A stretch of DNA of 64,000 bases from Paenibacillus ferrarius (GCF_002027705.1 NZ_MBTG01000066.1:239134-303133), one strand, 5' to 3'. Numbered from the stretch's first letter, positions 41,404 through 51,296 are shown. Notes: generated by a model from the sequence alone, not told the origin. Made by a program: numbers and translations.

Positions 41404-43446
41404 ATGACCGGTTCACTCATTCAGTTCCTATTCTTTTTAGCGGTTACAGGATGTGCCGTGTACTTGTTTGGCCGGGTGATTTACCATCGTTATTTGTACA
41501 TTAGGCTTGGGAAGTCTGTGAATTTGAAAAAGGAAGCGAAAGCGCGTCTGAAGGCTTTTGCTATTCAGGTATTTGGCCAGACTAAGCTTCTTAAGGATAA
41601 GAAGAGCGGAATCATGCATGTGGTTATCTTCTATGGATTCATTATTTTGCAGCTGGGTGCGCTGGATCTCATTTTAAAAGGTTTAATTGGCCATGGGTTA
41701 CCTATTCCTGGCTATGACTACTTCACGTTGATGCAGGAAGTGACCGTAGCGCTGATTCTGCTGGCGATGGGATACGCCACGTATCGCAGATATGTCGAGA
41801 AGCTGAAGCGCTTGAAGCGGGGATGGAAACCGAGCATCGTCATTTTCTTTATTTTTTTCCTGATGCTGTCTGTCGTGGTCAGTGAAGGTTTTGAACGGGT
41901 TCGCGAGGGGCTTCAAGCCTCTGGATTTGCACCTATTTCATCCCTATTTGCCACAGCTTTCCAAGGATTGACACACACGGGTGCGACCGTTGGTTTTTAT
42001 GTCAGCTGGTGGATGCATTTGTTCATTTTGCTTTCCTTTCTGATCTATGTCCCGCAATCGAAGCATTTTCATATTATTACTGCGCCTCTCAATATTTTGC
42101 TGCGCCGGACTGAGCCGACAGGGAAGCTTGCCTCTCTAGATTTGGAAGATGAAGAGGCGGAATCATTTGGTGTTGGCAAAATTGAGGATTTCACGCAGAA
42201 GCAGATGCTCGATTTCTACTCTTGTGTAGAGTGCGGGCGGTGTACGAATGTTTGTCCTGCGAACACGACAGGCAAGCTGCTCTCGCCCATGCATTTGATT
42301 ACGAAGCTGAGGGATCATTTGACGGAAAAAGGCGCAGCGATCACATCAAAATCTCCGTGGGTACCAGCCTTTGCATTTGCGGCTCAAAGCGGTCAGAACC
42401 CGCTGGAAGTTGAGCTTATCGGCGGTGTCATAACGGAAGATGAACTTTGGGCTTGCACAACGTGCCGCAATTGTGAAGATCAATGCCCGGTTGGCAATGA
42501 GCATGTGGACAAAATTATTGATCTGCGCAGGCATCTCGTTTTAACGCAAGGTAGTATGCCGCATGATGGTCAGCGTGCTTTGCAGAACATTGAAAGACAA
42601 GGGAATCCTTGGGGGATCAGCCGGAATGATCGGGTAAAATGGGTCAAGGAGGTAGATCCGGAGGACGAACTTATGGTACGGACGGTCAAAGAGAATCCGC
42701 AATTTGAGTATTTGTTCTTCCTGGGCTCCATGGGTGCTTATGATAATCGAAGCCGTAAAATCACCTATGCCTTTGTCAAAATGATGAAGGAAGCCGGCGT
42801 TTCTTTTGCCATTCTGGGCAATGAAGAGAAGAACTCAGGCGACACGCCTCGGCGAATGGGCAATGAATTTTTGTTCAAACAGCTGTGTGCTGACAATATT
42901 GCGACTTTTCAAAAGTACAAGGTGAAGAAAATCGTAACGACCTGCCCGCACACGTATCATACATTCAAAAATGAATACCCCGAATTTGGCCTTGAGGCCG
43001 AAATTTTCCATCACACGGAGCTGTTGGATGTGTGGGTGAAAGAGGGGCGTCTGAAGCCGCAGCACGAAGTGCGAGAGCGAATTACGTACCATGATTCCTG
43101 TTACTTGGGACGCTACAACGAAGTGTACGAGGAACCGCGCAATGTTCTAAAAGCTATTCCGGGTGTCGAGCTTGTTGAGCAGCCGCGTTCGCGCGAAAAC
43201 AGTATGTGCTGCGGAGCTGGAGGCGGCATGATGTGGATGGAAGAGACGGCGGGAACTCGTGTGAATGTGGCGCGAACCGAACAGCTTTTAAGTGTGAACC
43301 CAACGGTGATTAGCTCAGCTTGCCCCTATTGTTTGACCATGGTGGAGGATGGAACGAAGCTTAAGGAGGCCTGGGAACAGGTGAAAGCGCGAGATATCGC
43401 TGAAATTCTTGCTTTATCTGTGTTTGGAACGACGAATCTCAAATAG
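41404..43446 (+). CDS. fadF: FadF-type iron-sulfur membrane oxidoreductase
   Basis: This 680-residue protein is thought to take electrons from ETF and feed the quinone pool. The N-terminal third is membrane-embedded (six or so helices, NarI-like, with GIMHVVIFYGFIILQLGALDL). Then come two [4Fe-4S] motifs, CVECGRCTNVCPAN and CTTCRNCEDQCPV. The C-terminal part has the two HdrD-type CCG domains: CPHTYHTFKNEYPEFG, HDSCYLGRYNEVYEEPR, SMCCGAGGGMMWMEE and ACPYCLTMVEDG. CAAGGAGGG precedes ATG 41404. It leads the fadF-fadN-fadA-fadE operon; in B. subtilis the gene (ywjF) lies elsewhere in the FadR regulon. Confidence 0.92.
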   Translation: MTGSLIQFLFFLAVTGCAVYLFGRVIYHRYLYIRLGKSVNLKKEAKARLKAFAIQVFGQTKLLKDKKSGIMHVVIFYGFIILQLGALDLILKGLIGHGLPIPGYDYFTLMQEVTVALILLAMGYATYRRYVEKLKRLKRGWKPSIVIFFIFFLMLSVVVSEGFERVREGLQASGFAPISSLFATAFQGLTHTGATVGFYVSWWMHLFILLSFLIYVPQSKHFHIITAPLNILLRRTEPTGKLASLDLEDEEAESFGVGKIEDFTQKQMLDFYSCVECGRCTNVCPANTTGKLLSPMHLITKLRDHLTEKGAAITSKSPWVPAFAFAAQSGQNPLEVELIGGVITEDELWACTTCRNCEDQCPVGNEHVDKIIDLRRHLVLTQGSMPHDGQRALQNIERQGNPWGISRNDRVKWVKEVDPEDELMVRTVKENPQFEYLFFLGSMGAYDNRSRKITYAFVKMMKEAGVSFAILGNEEKNSGDTPRRMGNEFLFKQLCADNIATFQKYKVKKIVTTCPHTYHTFKNEYPEFGLEAEIFHHTELLDVWVKEGRLKPQHEVRERITYHDSCYLGRYNEVYEEPRNVLKAIPGVELVEQPRSRENSMCCGAGGGMMWMEETAGTRVNVARTEQLLSVNPTVISSACPYCLTMVEDGTKLKEAWEQVKARDIAEILALSVFGTTNLK

Positions 43447-43460
43447 GAGGATATGTCCAT

Positions 43461-45854
43461 ATGACAATCATTCGTAAAGCGGCCGTGATCGGCTCTGGGG
43501 TAATGGGCTCCGGTATCGCCGCTCATTTGGCTAATGTAGGCATTCCCGTGTTGCTTCTTGATATTGTACCTTCACAATTATTAGCGCAAGAATCGGCTGC
43601 AGGTCTTACTTTGGATCACCCGAAAGTACGCAACCGCTTCGCAGATCAGGCTATTGATAAGCTCAAGAAGACGAATCCAGCTCCGCTGTATAGTGAAGAT
43701 TTCGCAGCGCGGATAACAGCAGGTAATTTGGAGGATGATGTATCGAAGCTGGCGGACGTTGACTGGATTATTGAAGTCATCGTAGAGAATTTGCAAGCGA
43801 AGCAGCAGCTCATAAGTCGAATTGAAAAGGTTTGGAAGCGAGGAACCATCGTCTCATCCAATACATCGGGGATTTCCATCCATGCGATGGTTGAAAGCGC
43901 AAGCGATGAATTTAAAAGACATTTCCTTGGCACTCATTTTTTTAATCCGCCCCGTTATATGAAATTAGTTGAAGTTATTCCTAACGAGGCTACAGATCCG
44001 GCGATTGTGGCATTTATGAAAGATTTTTGCGAGAAAAAGCTGGGGAAAGGTGTTGTGCAAGCCAAAGATACGCCCAACTTTATCGGGAACCGGATTGGTA
44101 CTTATGGGCTTTTGGTAACATTGCGAGAAATGATTGCGGGCGGTTATTCGGTGGAAGAAGTGGATGCCGTAACGGGTCCGGCCATGGGTCGTCCCAAAAG
44201 TGCAACGTTTCGCACGCTTGATTTGGTAGGTCTCGATACTTTCGTCCACGTGGCGAATAATGTGTTTGATTTGGTGACGGATCCCGAGGAAAAAGACATT
44301 TTCAGATCGCCTGAGCTTTTGAAGTCGATGGTGGAGAAAGGTTGGATCGGGGAGAAGCAAGGGCAAGGGTTCTACAAGAAGGTGACATCCGACGCGGGCA
44401 AAGAAATTCAATCACTGAATATAGCCACAATGGAATATGCCGTGAGTCGTAAAATAAGTTCGGCCTCATTGGAGGCTGCTAAGCAGGCCAAAGGCACTGT
44501 AGGGAAATTAAAGGCTTTGCTGGGCGCCAAAGACCGCTACTCGGATCTGGCGTGGAACATTCTGAAGCCGGTGCTGCTCTACTCTGCGGAGAAATTAGAT
44601 GAGATTGCAGATTCCATTATTGAAATTGATCATGCGCTCAAATGGGGCTTTAACTGGGAGTTAGGTCCATTTGAGACCTGGGATGCCATCGGATTAAAGC
44701 GATCTGTGGAACGGATGGAATCGGAAGGCAGTACTGTGCCAGCATGGGTCAAAGCTTGGATTGATTCAGGGCATGACAGCTTCTATGAAAACAGAGGGGG
44801 ACAGCATTTTTACTATTTGAAAAATGAGTTCAAAGGGATCGAAACAAGGCCGGAGGTAATCTCCTTGCAATCCCTTAAGCAGCAAAACAAAGTGATTCGT
44901 TCGAACAGCGGCGCGAGCTTAATAGATATTGGAGACGGTGTCGCTTGTCTGGAATTTCATTCGCCGAACAATGCGATCGGCGCCGATATCCTTACGATGA
45001 TTCAACAAAGTGCAGATGAAGTGCGCAGTAATTATCGCGGTCTGGTGGTGGCCAACGAGGGCAAAAACTTCTGTGTCGGAGCCAATGTGATGCTGCTTCT
45101 GATGGAAGCGCAGGATGGCGAATGGGATGAGGTGGATGGCATCATTCGTCTGTTCCAGAATTCGATGATGAAACTCAAAAGCTTGGATAAACCGGTGGTA
45201 GCTGCTCCCCACAAGATGACGCTTGGCGGCGGTGTGGAAGCTTGCATGCCGGCGGATCAAACGATTTTCTCCGCAGAAACGTATTACGGGCTTGTTGAAG
45301 TGGGCGTTGGCTTGATTCCGGCAGGAGGGGGCTGCAAGGAGCTGGCACTCCGCGCGAGTCAAGCCGTGCGGGATCCTGATGTTGATCTTCAGCCTTGGAT
45401 TAATGCGATTTTTGAAACGGTGGCGATGGCCAAGGTGTCGACGAGTGGTCATGATACGAAGAGACTTGGCTATATGCGCGCGCTGGATCGTGTTGTTGTG
45501 AATCCAGACCACCGGATATATGAAGCGAAACAGGCTGTGCTTCGCTTGGAGGCGTCGGGCTATACGCCGCCGGTTCAGGAGAAAATTCGTGTCGTTGGCG
45601 AGAATGGCAAAGCCGTTATGCAAATTGCCGCATATACGATGCGTCAGGGCGGATATATCAGTGAGCACGATCAATTGATTGCAAATAAGCTTGCTCATGT
45701 GCTGGCAGGCGGCAATGTGCCGGCGGGGACGATGGTTACCGAGCAATATATGCTTGATCTAGAGCGCGAGGCTTTTCTTAGTCTCTGTGGTGAAATCAAG
45801 ACGCAGCAGCGTATGCAATATATGCTATCCAAAGGGAAAGCGCTGCGGAACTAG
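43461..45854 (+). CDS. fadN: 3-hydroxyacyl-CoA dehydrogenase / enoyl-CoA hydratase
   Basis: This 797-residue bifunctional enzyme catalyses steps two and three of beta-oxidation. The N-terminal NAD domain shows AAVIGSGVMGSGIAAHLANVGIPVLLLDI, and the dehydrogenase catalytic region HFFNPPRYMKLVEVIP (with the catalytic His) leads into the C-terminal 3HCDH domains. The last third is a crotonase domain with GLVVANEGKNFCVGAN and KPVVAAPHKMTLGGGVEACMPAD and the helix VGVGLIPAGGGCKELALRA. The order dehydrogenase-hydratase matches B. subtilis FadN (YusL). GGAGGATATG precedes ATG 43461, 14 bp after fadF. Confidence 0.95.
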   Translation: MTIIRKAAVIGSGVMGSGIAAHLANVGIPVLLLDIVPSQLLAQESAAGLTLDHPKVRNRFADQAIDKLKKTNPAPLYSEDFAARITAGNLEDDVSKLADVDWIIEVIVENLQAKQQLISRIEKVWKRGTIVSSNTSGISIHAMVESASDEFKRHFLGTHFFNPPRYMKLVEVIPNEATDPAIVAFMKDFCEKKLGKGVVQAKDTPNFIGNRIGTYGLLVTLREMIAGGYSVEEVDAVTGPAMGRPKSATFRTLDLVGLDTFVHVANNVFDLVTDPEEKDIFRSPELLKSMVEKGWIGEKQGQGFYKKVTSDAGKEIQSLNIATMEYAVSRKISSASLEAAKQAKGTVGKLKALLGAKDRYSDLAWNILKPVLLYSAEKLDEIADSIIEIDHALKWGFNWELGPFETWDAIGLKRSVERMESEGSTVPAWVKAWIDSGHDSFYENRGGQHFYYLKNEFKGIETRPEVISLQSLKQQNKVIRSNSGASLIDIGDGVACLEFHSPNNAIGADILTMIQQSADEVRSNYRGLVVANEGKNFCVGANVMLLLMEAQDGEWDEVDGIIRLFQNSMMKLKSLDKPVVAAPHKMTLGGGVEACMPADQTIFSAETYYGLVEVGVGLIPAGGGCKELALRASQAVRDPDVDLQPWINAIFETVAMAKVSTSGHDTKRLGYMRALDRVVVNPDHRIYEAKQAVLRLEASGYTPPVQEKIRVVGENGKAVMQIAAYTMRQGGYISEHDQLIANKLAHVLAGGNVPAGTMVTEQYMLDLEREAFLSLCGEIKTQQRMQYMLSKGKALRN

Positions 45855-45913
45855 TTATTGTTCATTGTAATGAGAGCATGAAGATTGCTACTACTCATAC
45901 TGAGGTGATAACG

Positions 45914-47098
45914 ATGAAGGAAGCAGTTATTGTATCGATTACGCGCACTGCTGTCGGTCGCGCGAAGAAAGGCAGCTTTGCTCAAACGAGAGCAGAGGAT
46001 CTGGGAAAAGCGGTCCTAGAGGAAGCGCTGCGGAGAGCTCCGGGCCTCGCCAAAGCCGACGTCGAGGACATCATCATCGGGTGCGCGATGCCCGAAGGCG
46101 AGCAGGGGCTGAACTTCGCACGCACGATGTCGCTGTATGCGGGCTTCCCGGTGACCGTGCCGGCCATCACGGTCAATCGATTCTGCTCCTCCGGGCTGCA
46201 GGCCATCGCATATGCGGCGGAGCGCATTATGCTTGGCCACGCGGAGGTGATTGTCGCCGGAGGCGTAGAGAGCATGAGCCACGTCCCGATGACGGGCTTC
46301 AAGCTCTCGCCGCATCCGGGGCTCGTGGAGAGCATGCCCGAGGTGTACATGGGCATGGGGCATACGGCCGAAGAGGTCGCGCAGCGCTTCGGCATTTCGC
46401 GCGCAGCGCAGGATGGCTTCGCCACGCGCAGCCATGAGAAAGCGGCGGCGGCGATATCCGCCGGCAGGTTCGTGGATGAGATCGTGCCCGTCGGCACGAG
46501 CGTGAAGGGCGTCGATGAACGCGGCAAAGCGTTCGAGCGGAAGTTCGTGTTTGCCACGGATGAGGGCGTTCGCCCCGATACATCCGTGGAAGGGCTGAGC
46601 AAGCTGAAGCCTGCGTTCAGCTTGGGGGGCTCGGTGACGGCGGGCAACGCGTCACAGACGTCGGACGGCGCAGCGGCAGCCGTGCTGATGAGCCGGGAGC
46701 GCGCCGAAGCGCTTGGGCTGAAGCCGCTCGCGGCGTTCAAGGCTTTTGCGCTTTCCGGCGTGGAGCCGCAAATTATGGGGGTTGGCCCTGTGAAGGCGAT
46801 TCCGAAGGCTTTGCAGATGGCGGGCATCACGCTGGATCAAGTGAAGCTGTTTGAAATCAACGAAGCGTTCGCTTCGCAATGCGTGCATATTATTCGTGAG
46901 CTAGGTCTGAACGAAGATTTGGTGAATGTGAACGGAGGCGCTATTGCCCTCGGTCATCCGCTTGGGTGCACGGGAGCGAAGCTGACTACCAGCTTGATCT
47001 ATGAATTGCAGCGCAGAGGCGGCGGCTTCGGTGTAGTTTCAATGTGCATCGGCGGAGGAATGGGGGCTGCTGGCGTTTTTGAGGTATACCCTGCTTAA
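45914..47098 (+). CDS. fadA: 3-ketoacyl-CoA thiolase
   Basis: This 394-residue thiolase cleaves 3-ketoacyl-CoA with CoA in the last step of the cycle. Active-site residues are seen in NRFCSSGLQAIAYAAERI (acyl-enzyme Cys), NGGAIALGHPLGCTGAKL (His) and SMCIGGGMGAAGVFE (second Cys). ATG 45914 has GAGGTGAT directly upstream; an ATG at 45878 lacks one. It follows fadN by 59 bp. Positions 46020-46790 are strikingly GC-rich, with almost every third base G or C, while both gene ends look like the neighbours. Confidence 0.96.
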   Translation: MKEAVIVSITRTAVGRAKKGSFAQTRAEDLGKAVLEEALRRAPGLAKADVEDIIIGCAMPEGEQGLNFARTMSLYAGFPVTVPAITVNRFCSSGLQAIAYAAERIMLGHAEVIVAGGVESMSHVPMTGFKLSPHPGLVESMPEVYMGMGHTAEEVAQRFGISRAAQDGFATRSHEKAAAAISAGRFVDEIVPVGTSVKGVDERGKAFERKFVFATDEGVRPDTSVEGLSKLKPAFSLGGSVTAGNASQTSDGAAAAVLMSRERAEALGLKPLAAFKAFALSGVEPQIMGVGPVKAIPKALQMAGITLDQVKLFEINEAFASQCVHIIRELGLNEDLVNVNGGAIALGHPLGCTGAKLTTSLIYELQRRGGGFGVVSMCIGGGMGAAGVFEVYPA

Positions 47099-47140
47099 CC
47101 AATTGACCCTTGTACAATTCATTCTGAGGAGAGATGAACG

Positions 47141-48913
47141 ATGTCAGAGAAAGTTATTGGTGGGAGCTTTGTGATTTCAGATACGGATTTTCGTTCCGTG
47201 GTAACTCCAGAGGATTTTACAGAAGAGCATCGCATGATTGCGGATACAACGCGTGATTTTGTCACAGGGGAAGTGCTGCCAAATGACGAGCATTTGGAGA
47301 AGCTGGACTATGACTTAACGGTGAAACTGATGCGCAGCGCCGGTGAGCTTGGGTTATTAGGCTCTGATGTGCCAGAAATTTACGGAGGTTTAGGGCTCGA
47401 TAAAGTGAGTTCAACGATCATCAGCGAGAATTTGGCGCGCGCCTCTTCCTTTGCTTTGTCGATTGGAGCTCATGTTGGCATTGGTACGCTGCCGATTGTC
47501 TTTTTTGGGACACCGGAGCAAAAGAAAAAATATTTGCCGGATTTAGCAACAGGCGTGAAAATCGCGGCTTATTGTTTAACAGAACCAACGTCCGGCTCGG
47601 ATGCTTTGGGAGCCAAAACGACGGCGCGCCTATCGGAAGACGGGAAACATTACCTTTTGAACGGGTCCAAATTGTATATTACGAATGCGGGCTTTGCGGA
47701 TATCTTCATCGTGTACGCGAAAATTAACGGCACTGATTTCACCGCATTCATTGTGGAGAAAGGTGACCCTGGCTTCACAATGGGGCCTGAAGAGAAGAAG
47801 ATGGGGATCAAAGGCTCGTCGACGCGCCCTTTATTTTTCGAGGATGTCCGTGTGCCGGTCGAAAATTTGCTTGGCGAAATCGGCAAAGGGCATCTGATTG
47901 CGTTTAATATTCTCAACATCGGTCGTTATAAGCTGGCAACAGGCTGTGTCGGGGCCTCCAAAGAAACGATCGAATTGGCAGTGAAGTATGCGAATACCCG
48001 GCAGCAGTTCCAAACGCCGATCTCCAAGTTCCCTTTAATTGGTAAAAAGTTGGCAGAGATGAATGTGCAGACCTATGTGCTGGAAAGCATGGTATATAGA
48101 ACGACTGGATTATTTGACAATATTCTCAAAGATATTGATCATACGAGTCTTGATGCTGGCAAGATTTCATCCAAAGGGATTTCTGAGTACGCACTGGAGT
48201 GTTCAATCAACAAGGTTTTCGCTTCAGAAGTATTGGATTTTGTAGCAGATGAAGGTGTTCAGATCCATGGCGGATATGGATTTATTCAAGAATATAAAGT
48301 GGAGCGCATCTATCGTGATTCAAGAATTAATCGGATTTTTGAAGGGACGAATGAAATTAACCGTCTGCTTATCCCCGGCACGTTGGTGAAAAAAGCAATG
48401 AAAGGCGAGCTGCCTTTAATGCAAAAAGCGCAAGCGCTGCAAGCGGAGCTCCTTTCTATCGTCCCAGGTCAAACGTTCGAAGGAACACTAGCAGAAGAGG
48501 TTCACTTGCTTTCCATGGCCAAAAAGGTTTTCTTGATGGTTGGAGGTCTTGCCGTTCAAAAATACGGTATGACACTTGAGAAAAATCAAGAAGTGTTAAG
48601 CAATCTAGCGGATATGATGATTCAAATCTTTGCGGCAGAAAGCGGGCTGCTGCGCACGCAAAAACGGATAGATAAGTCAGGGGAAGAAAAAGCGAAAAAT
48701 GCAATTCAAATGACGACTGTTTTCATCCATGAAGCATTCGACAAAATTGAGGCATATGCGAAGGAAGCGCTTAGTACGATGGAAGAAGGAGATGTGCTCC
48801 GAACTCAGCTGTCGATCTTGAAGAAACTGTCCAGACGCAGCACGGTCAATACGGTTGGTTTGAAGCGCGACATCGCCGCACGTGTGATTCAGGGTGAGAG
48901 ATTCATCGTATAA
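47141..48913 (+). CDS. fadE: Acyl-CoA dehydrogenase
   Basis: This 590-residue FAD enzyme makes the first oxidation of acyl-CoA and hands electrons to ETF. It shows AAYCLTEPTSGSDALGAKTTA (FAD/substrate loop), KLYITNAGFADIFIVYAK, the helical core YANTRQQFQTPISKFPLIG, and IHGGYGFIQEYKVERIYRDSRINRIFEGTNEINR. A C-terminal extension beyond the classical 380 residues matches B. subtilis FadE (YusJ). GAGGAGAG precedes ATG 47141. It is fourth in the operon. Confidence 0.95.
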   Translation: MSEKVIGGSFVISDTDFRSVVTPEDFTEEHRMIADTTRDFVTGEVLPNDEHLEKLDYDLTVKLMRSAGELGLLGSDVPEIYGGLGLDKVSSTIISENLARASSFALSIGAHVGIGTLPIVFFGTPEQKKKYLPDLATGVKIAAYCLTEPTSGSDALGAKTTARLSEDGKHYLLNGSKLYITNAGFADIFIVYAKINGTDFTAFIVEKGDPGFTMGPEEKKMGIKGSSTRPLFFEDVRVPVENLLGEIGKGHLIAFNILNIGRYKLATGCVGASKETIELAVKYANTRQQFQTPISKFPLIGKKLAEMNVQTYVLESMVYRTTGLFDNILKDIDHTSLDAGKISSKGISEYALECSINKVFASEVLDFVADEGVQIHGGYGFIQEYKVERIYRDSRINRIFEGTNEINRLLIPGTLVKKAMKGELPLMQKAQALQAELLSIVPGQTFEGTLAEEVHLLSMAKKVFLMVGGLAVQKYGMTLEKNQEVLSNLADMMIQIFAAESGLLRTQKRIDKSGEEKAKNAIQMTTVFIHEAFDKIEAYAKEALSTMEEGDVLRTQLSILKKLSRRSTVNTVGLKRDIAARVIQGERFIV

Positions 48914-48952
48914 AGTCATCGATGCCAAGAACCTGAAGGGGATGGTTGTTGT

Positions 48953-50623
48953 ATGAGTGGGGCAAAGCCTTGGCTGCAACATTACACGGAAGAAGTGGCG
49001 CCGACTTTCGAGTATCCAAAGCACAATCTTGCACGGTTGTTGGTTGATTCCGCAAGTCTGTTCCCGAAGCGGCCAGCCTTATATTTCATGGGGAAAAAAC
49101 TGAGCTATGTGGAGGTGTTGGATGCCTCTTACCGCTTTGCGCATACGTTGAAGCAGCTGGGGGTCCTGCCTGGGGATCGCGTATCGATCATGCTGCCGAA
49201 TTGTCCTTCCGCGATTGTGGCGTATTTCGGTACGCTCATGATGGGGGGGATCGTCGTTATGACAAATCCGCTGTATGTAGAAAGAGAGCTGGTTCACCAG
49301 CTCTCTGATGCTGGGGCAACGGTCATTGTAACGCTCGATTTGCTGTTTGATCGTGTGCAAAAAGCGAAAGCCAGAACGCCAATCCAGCATGTCATTGTGA
49401 CATCGATTAAAGATTACTTGCCGTTTCCGAAAAATGTCTTATATCCGATAAAAATGAAAAAGGATGGCGCGAAGCTGGATGTCAGCTACGGGGAAGGTGT
49501 TTATTCTTTCAAAAAGCTGCTTCGTGCGGCTTCGCCTGCTCCGGTATGTGTAGATGTAGATGCAGATCACGATATTGCTCTTCTTCAATACACAGGAGGA
49601 ACTACGGGATTGTCAAAAGGTGTTATGCTGACGCATGCCAATTTAATCGCGAACGCCCACCAAACGAGCAACTGGTGTTATCGGCTTCGGATGGGGGAAG
49701 AGCGTTTTCTGGGGGCTATTCCTTGCTTTCATGTGTTTGGATTAACGGTATTGTTGAATCAATCGATGCTCGGCGCAGGTATGCTGATTCTTATTCCCAA
49801 ATTTGATATTGATTTGATTTTGGATACAATCAACACGCTCAAACCGACTATTTTTCCCGGAGCTCCTACTATGTATATCGCTTTGATTAATCATAAACGT
49901 GTGAAACAAGTGGATGTTTCTTCCATCAATGTTTGTGTAAGCGGTTCAGCGCCGCTCCCTCTCGAAGTTCAAGAACGTTTCGAAGCCTTAACAGGCGGCA
50001 GATTAATCGAAGGCTATGGGTTAACGGAATCATCTCCTGTTACTCATGCTAATCCCATTTGGGGCTTTCGCAAAATTGGTACAATTGGCATTCCGCTGCC
50101 TGATACAGAAGCAAAGGTCGTAGATGTGAACTCAGGTGAAGAAATGCCTGTAGGTGAGATTGGGGAGCTTCTTGTCAAAGGTCCTCAGGTGATGAAAGGG
50201 TATTGGCAGAAGGAGCAAGAAACAGCATCAACGATACAGGATGGTTGGCTTTACACCGGTGATATGGGGCGAATGGATAATGACGGCTTCTTCTCTATCG
50301 TGGACCGTAAGAAGGATTTAATTATTGCTGGCGGCTATAACATTTATCCTCGCGAAATTGAAGAGGTTTTGTTTGAACATCCAGCTATACAGGAAGCGGC
50401 GGTTGCAGGGGTCCCGGATGAATACCGGGGTGAGACGGTAAAGGCTTTTGTCGTGTTGAAAACAGGGATGTCGCTCACGGAGAAAGAGCTGGAGCTGTGG
50501 TGTCGAGAGCGGCTTGCTGCCTACAAGGTGCCGCGCAAGGTAGAATTCCGGCAATCGTTGCCCAAGACGATGATTGGCAAGGTCCTTCGGCGGCAGCTAC
50601 TGGAAGAAGAGAGCAAGGATTGA
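48953..50623 (+). CDS. lcfA: Long-chain acyl-CoA synthetase
   Basis: This 556-residue AMP-forming ligase activates fatty acids to acyl-CoA at the membrane face. Motifs are LLQYTGGTTGLSKGVMLTHANLIAN (P-loop), EGYGLTESSPVTHANP, YTGDMGRMDNDGFFSIVDRKKDLIIAGGYNIYPREIEEVL and the C-terminal catalytic Lys in LPKTMIGKVLRRQL. The length and motifs match LcfA/FadD. AAGGGGATGG lies before ATG 48953, 39 bp after fadE. It supplies the substrate for the enzymes encoded upstream. Confidence 0.93.
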   Translation: MSGAKPWLQHYTEEVAPTFEYPKHNLARLLVDSASLFPKRPALYFMGKKLSYVEVLDASYRFAHTLKQLGVLPGDRVSIMLPNCPSAIVAYFGTLMMGGIVVMTNPLYVERELVHQLSDAGATVIVTLDLLFDRVQKAKARTPIQHVIVTSIKDYLPFPKNVLYPIKMKKDGAKLDVSYGEGVYSFKKLLRAASPAPVCVDVDADHDIALLQYTGGTTGLSKGVMLTHANLIANAHQTSNWCYRLRMGEERFLGAIPCFHVFGLTVLLNQSMLGAGMLILIPKFDIDLILDTINTLKPTIFPGAPTMYIALINHKRVKQVDVSSINVCVSGSAPLPLEVQERFEALTGGRLIEGYGLTESSPVTHANPIWGFRKIGTIGIPLPDTEAKVVDVNSGEEMPVGEIGELLVKGPQVMKGYWQKEQETASTIQDGWLYTGDMGRMDNDGFFSIVDRKKDLIIAGGYNIYPREIEEVLFEHPAIQEAAVAGVPDEYRGETVKAFVVLKTGMSLTEKELELWCRERLAAYKVPRKVEFRQSLPKTMIGKVLRRQLLEEESKD

Positions 50624-50686
50624 AAATAGATCGTATACTTAGGAACAGAAGGGGAAGCCCTTTGCGAAGAGAGTGGAGGGAATCCG

Positions 50687-51103
50687 ATGGATGAATTCAA
50701 AGAGCAAATGAACCGAAGGCTGCAGCAATTAGCAGCAGCGGCGGAGCCTACATTTTGGGGGTTTCTTGGCTGTGAGTTCATAAGTATGCAGGACCAAGTG
50801 ATCACGATTGCGTTGGATGCGAAAACACATCATTTGAATCCGATTGGGATTGTGCATGGCGGAGTGCTGTCCTCCTTGCTGGATAATGCAATGGGGATTG
50901 TTGTCATGACCGCAAGGCCTGATGAGAAGGTAGTGACAACGAATCTTAATGTGCATTTTGTTTCTCCTCTTTATGAAGGACGGCTCTTCGTAACGGCGGA
51001 GCTCGTGCATCAGTCTCGCAAGATGCTGACGACGCAAGGTCGTGTTGTGGATCAACATGGAAACTTGGGGACGATGGGAACCGGTACATTTCGAGTGATT
51101 TAA
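50687..51103 (+). CDS. Hotdog thioesterase, PaaI family
   Basis: This 138-residue single-hotdog protein has the PaaI signature LNPIGIVHGGVLSSLLDNAMGIVV, followed by VTTNLNVHFVSPLYEGRLFVTAELVHQSRKMLTTQGRVVDQ. PaaI-type thioesterases hydrolyse acyl- or aryl-CoA and often relieve CoA trapping in degradation pathways. It is the last gene of the beta-oxidation unit, with GGAGGG ahead of ATG 50687, and a terminator follows 23 bp after the stop. It is unrelated in detail to the YkhA-type thioesterase at 3066. Confidence 0.88.
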   Translation: MDEFKEQMNRRLQQLAAAAEPTFWGFLGCEFISMQDQVITIALDAKTHHLNPIGIVHGGVLSSLLDNAMGIVVMTARPDEKVVTTNLNVHFVSPLYEGRLFVTAELVHQSRKMLTTQGRVVDQHGNLGTMGTGTFRVI

Positions 51104-51126
51104 TCGGCTCAGAGAGGCAGGAGGGA

Positions 51127-51153
51127 GGGGCACGCAGGTTGCGTGCCTCTTTG
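51127..51153 (+). terminator. Terminator of the fadF operon
   Basis: GGGGCACGCA pairs with TGCGTGCCTC around a GGT loop, followed by TTT. Confidence 0.8.
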
Positions 51154-51163
51154 GTATGCCCGC

Positions 51164-51210
51164 AATAGAGAGTAGACGTTTTGAGTGTGTGGAAACGTCT
51201 ACTCTCTATT
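51164..51210. repeat. Perfect 18-bp inverted repeat
   Basis: AATAGAGAGTAGACGTTT (51164-51181) and its exact complement (51193-51210) are separated by 11 nt. There is no T tract, so this is not a standard terminator. It lies immediately after the operon terminator and 87 bp before the palindrome array. Confidence 0.85.
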
Positions 51211-51296
51211 TGGCGATCAAATCTGCATCTAAACGCAGTCGGCGGTCGGAGTCGCCCCCTTTTAATTTGAGAAGGGATGAAGTGAAAAGCTGGTTG

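Noticed and set aside
44919..45746. A 275-codon frame on the minus strand inside fadN
   Set aside because: It is antisense to the conserved crotonase domain; its product is His/Arg-rich with no recognisable motif.
45982..46830. A 282-codon minus-strand frame inside fadA
   Set aside because: It mirrors the GC-rich thiolase core; no family match and no ribosome site.
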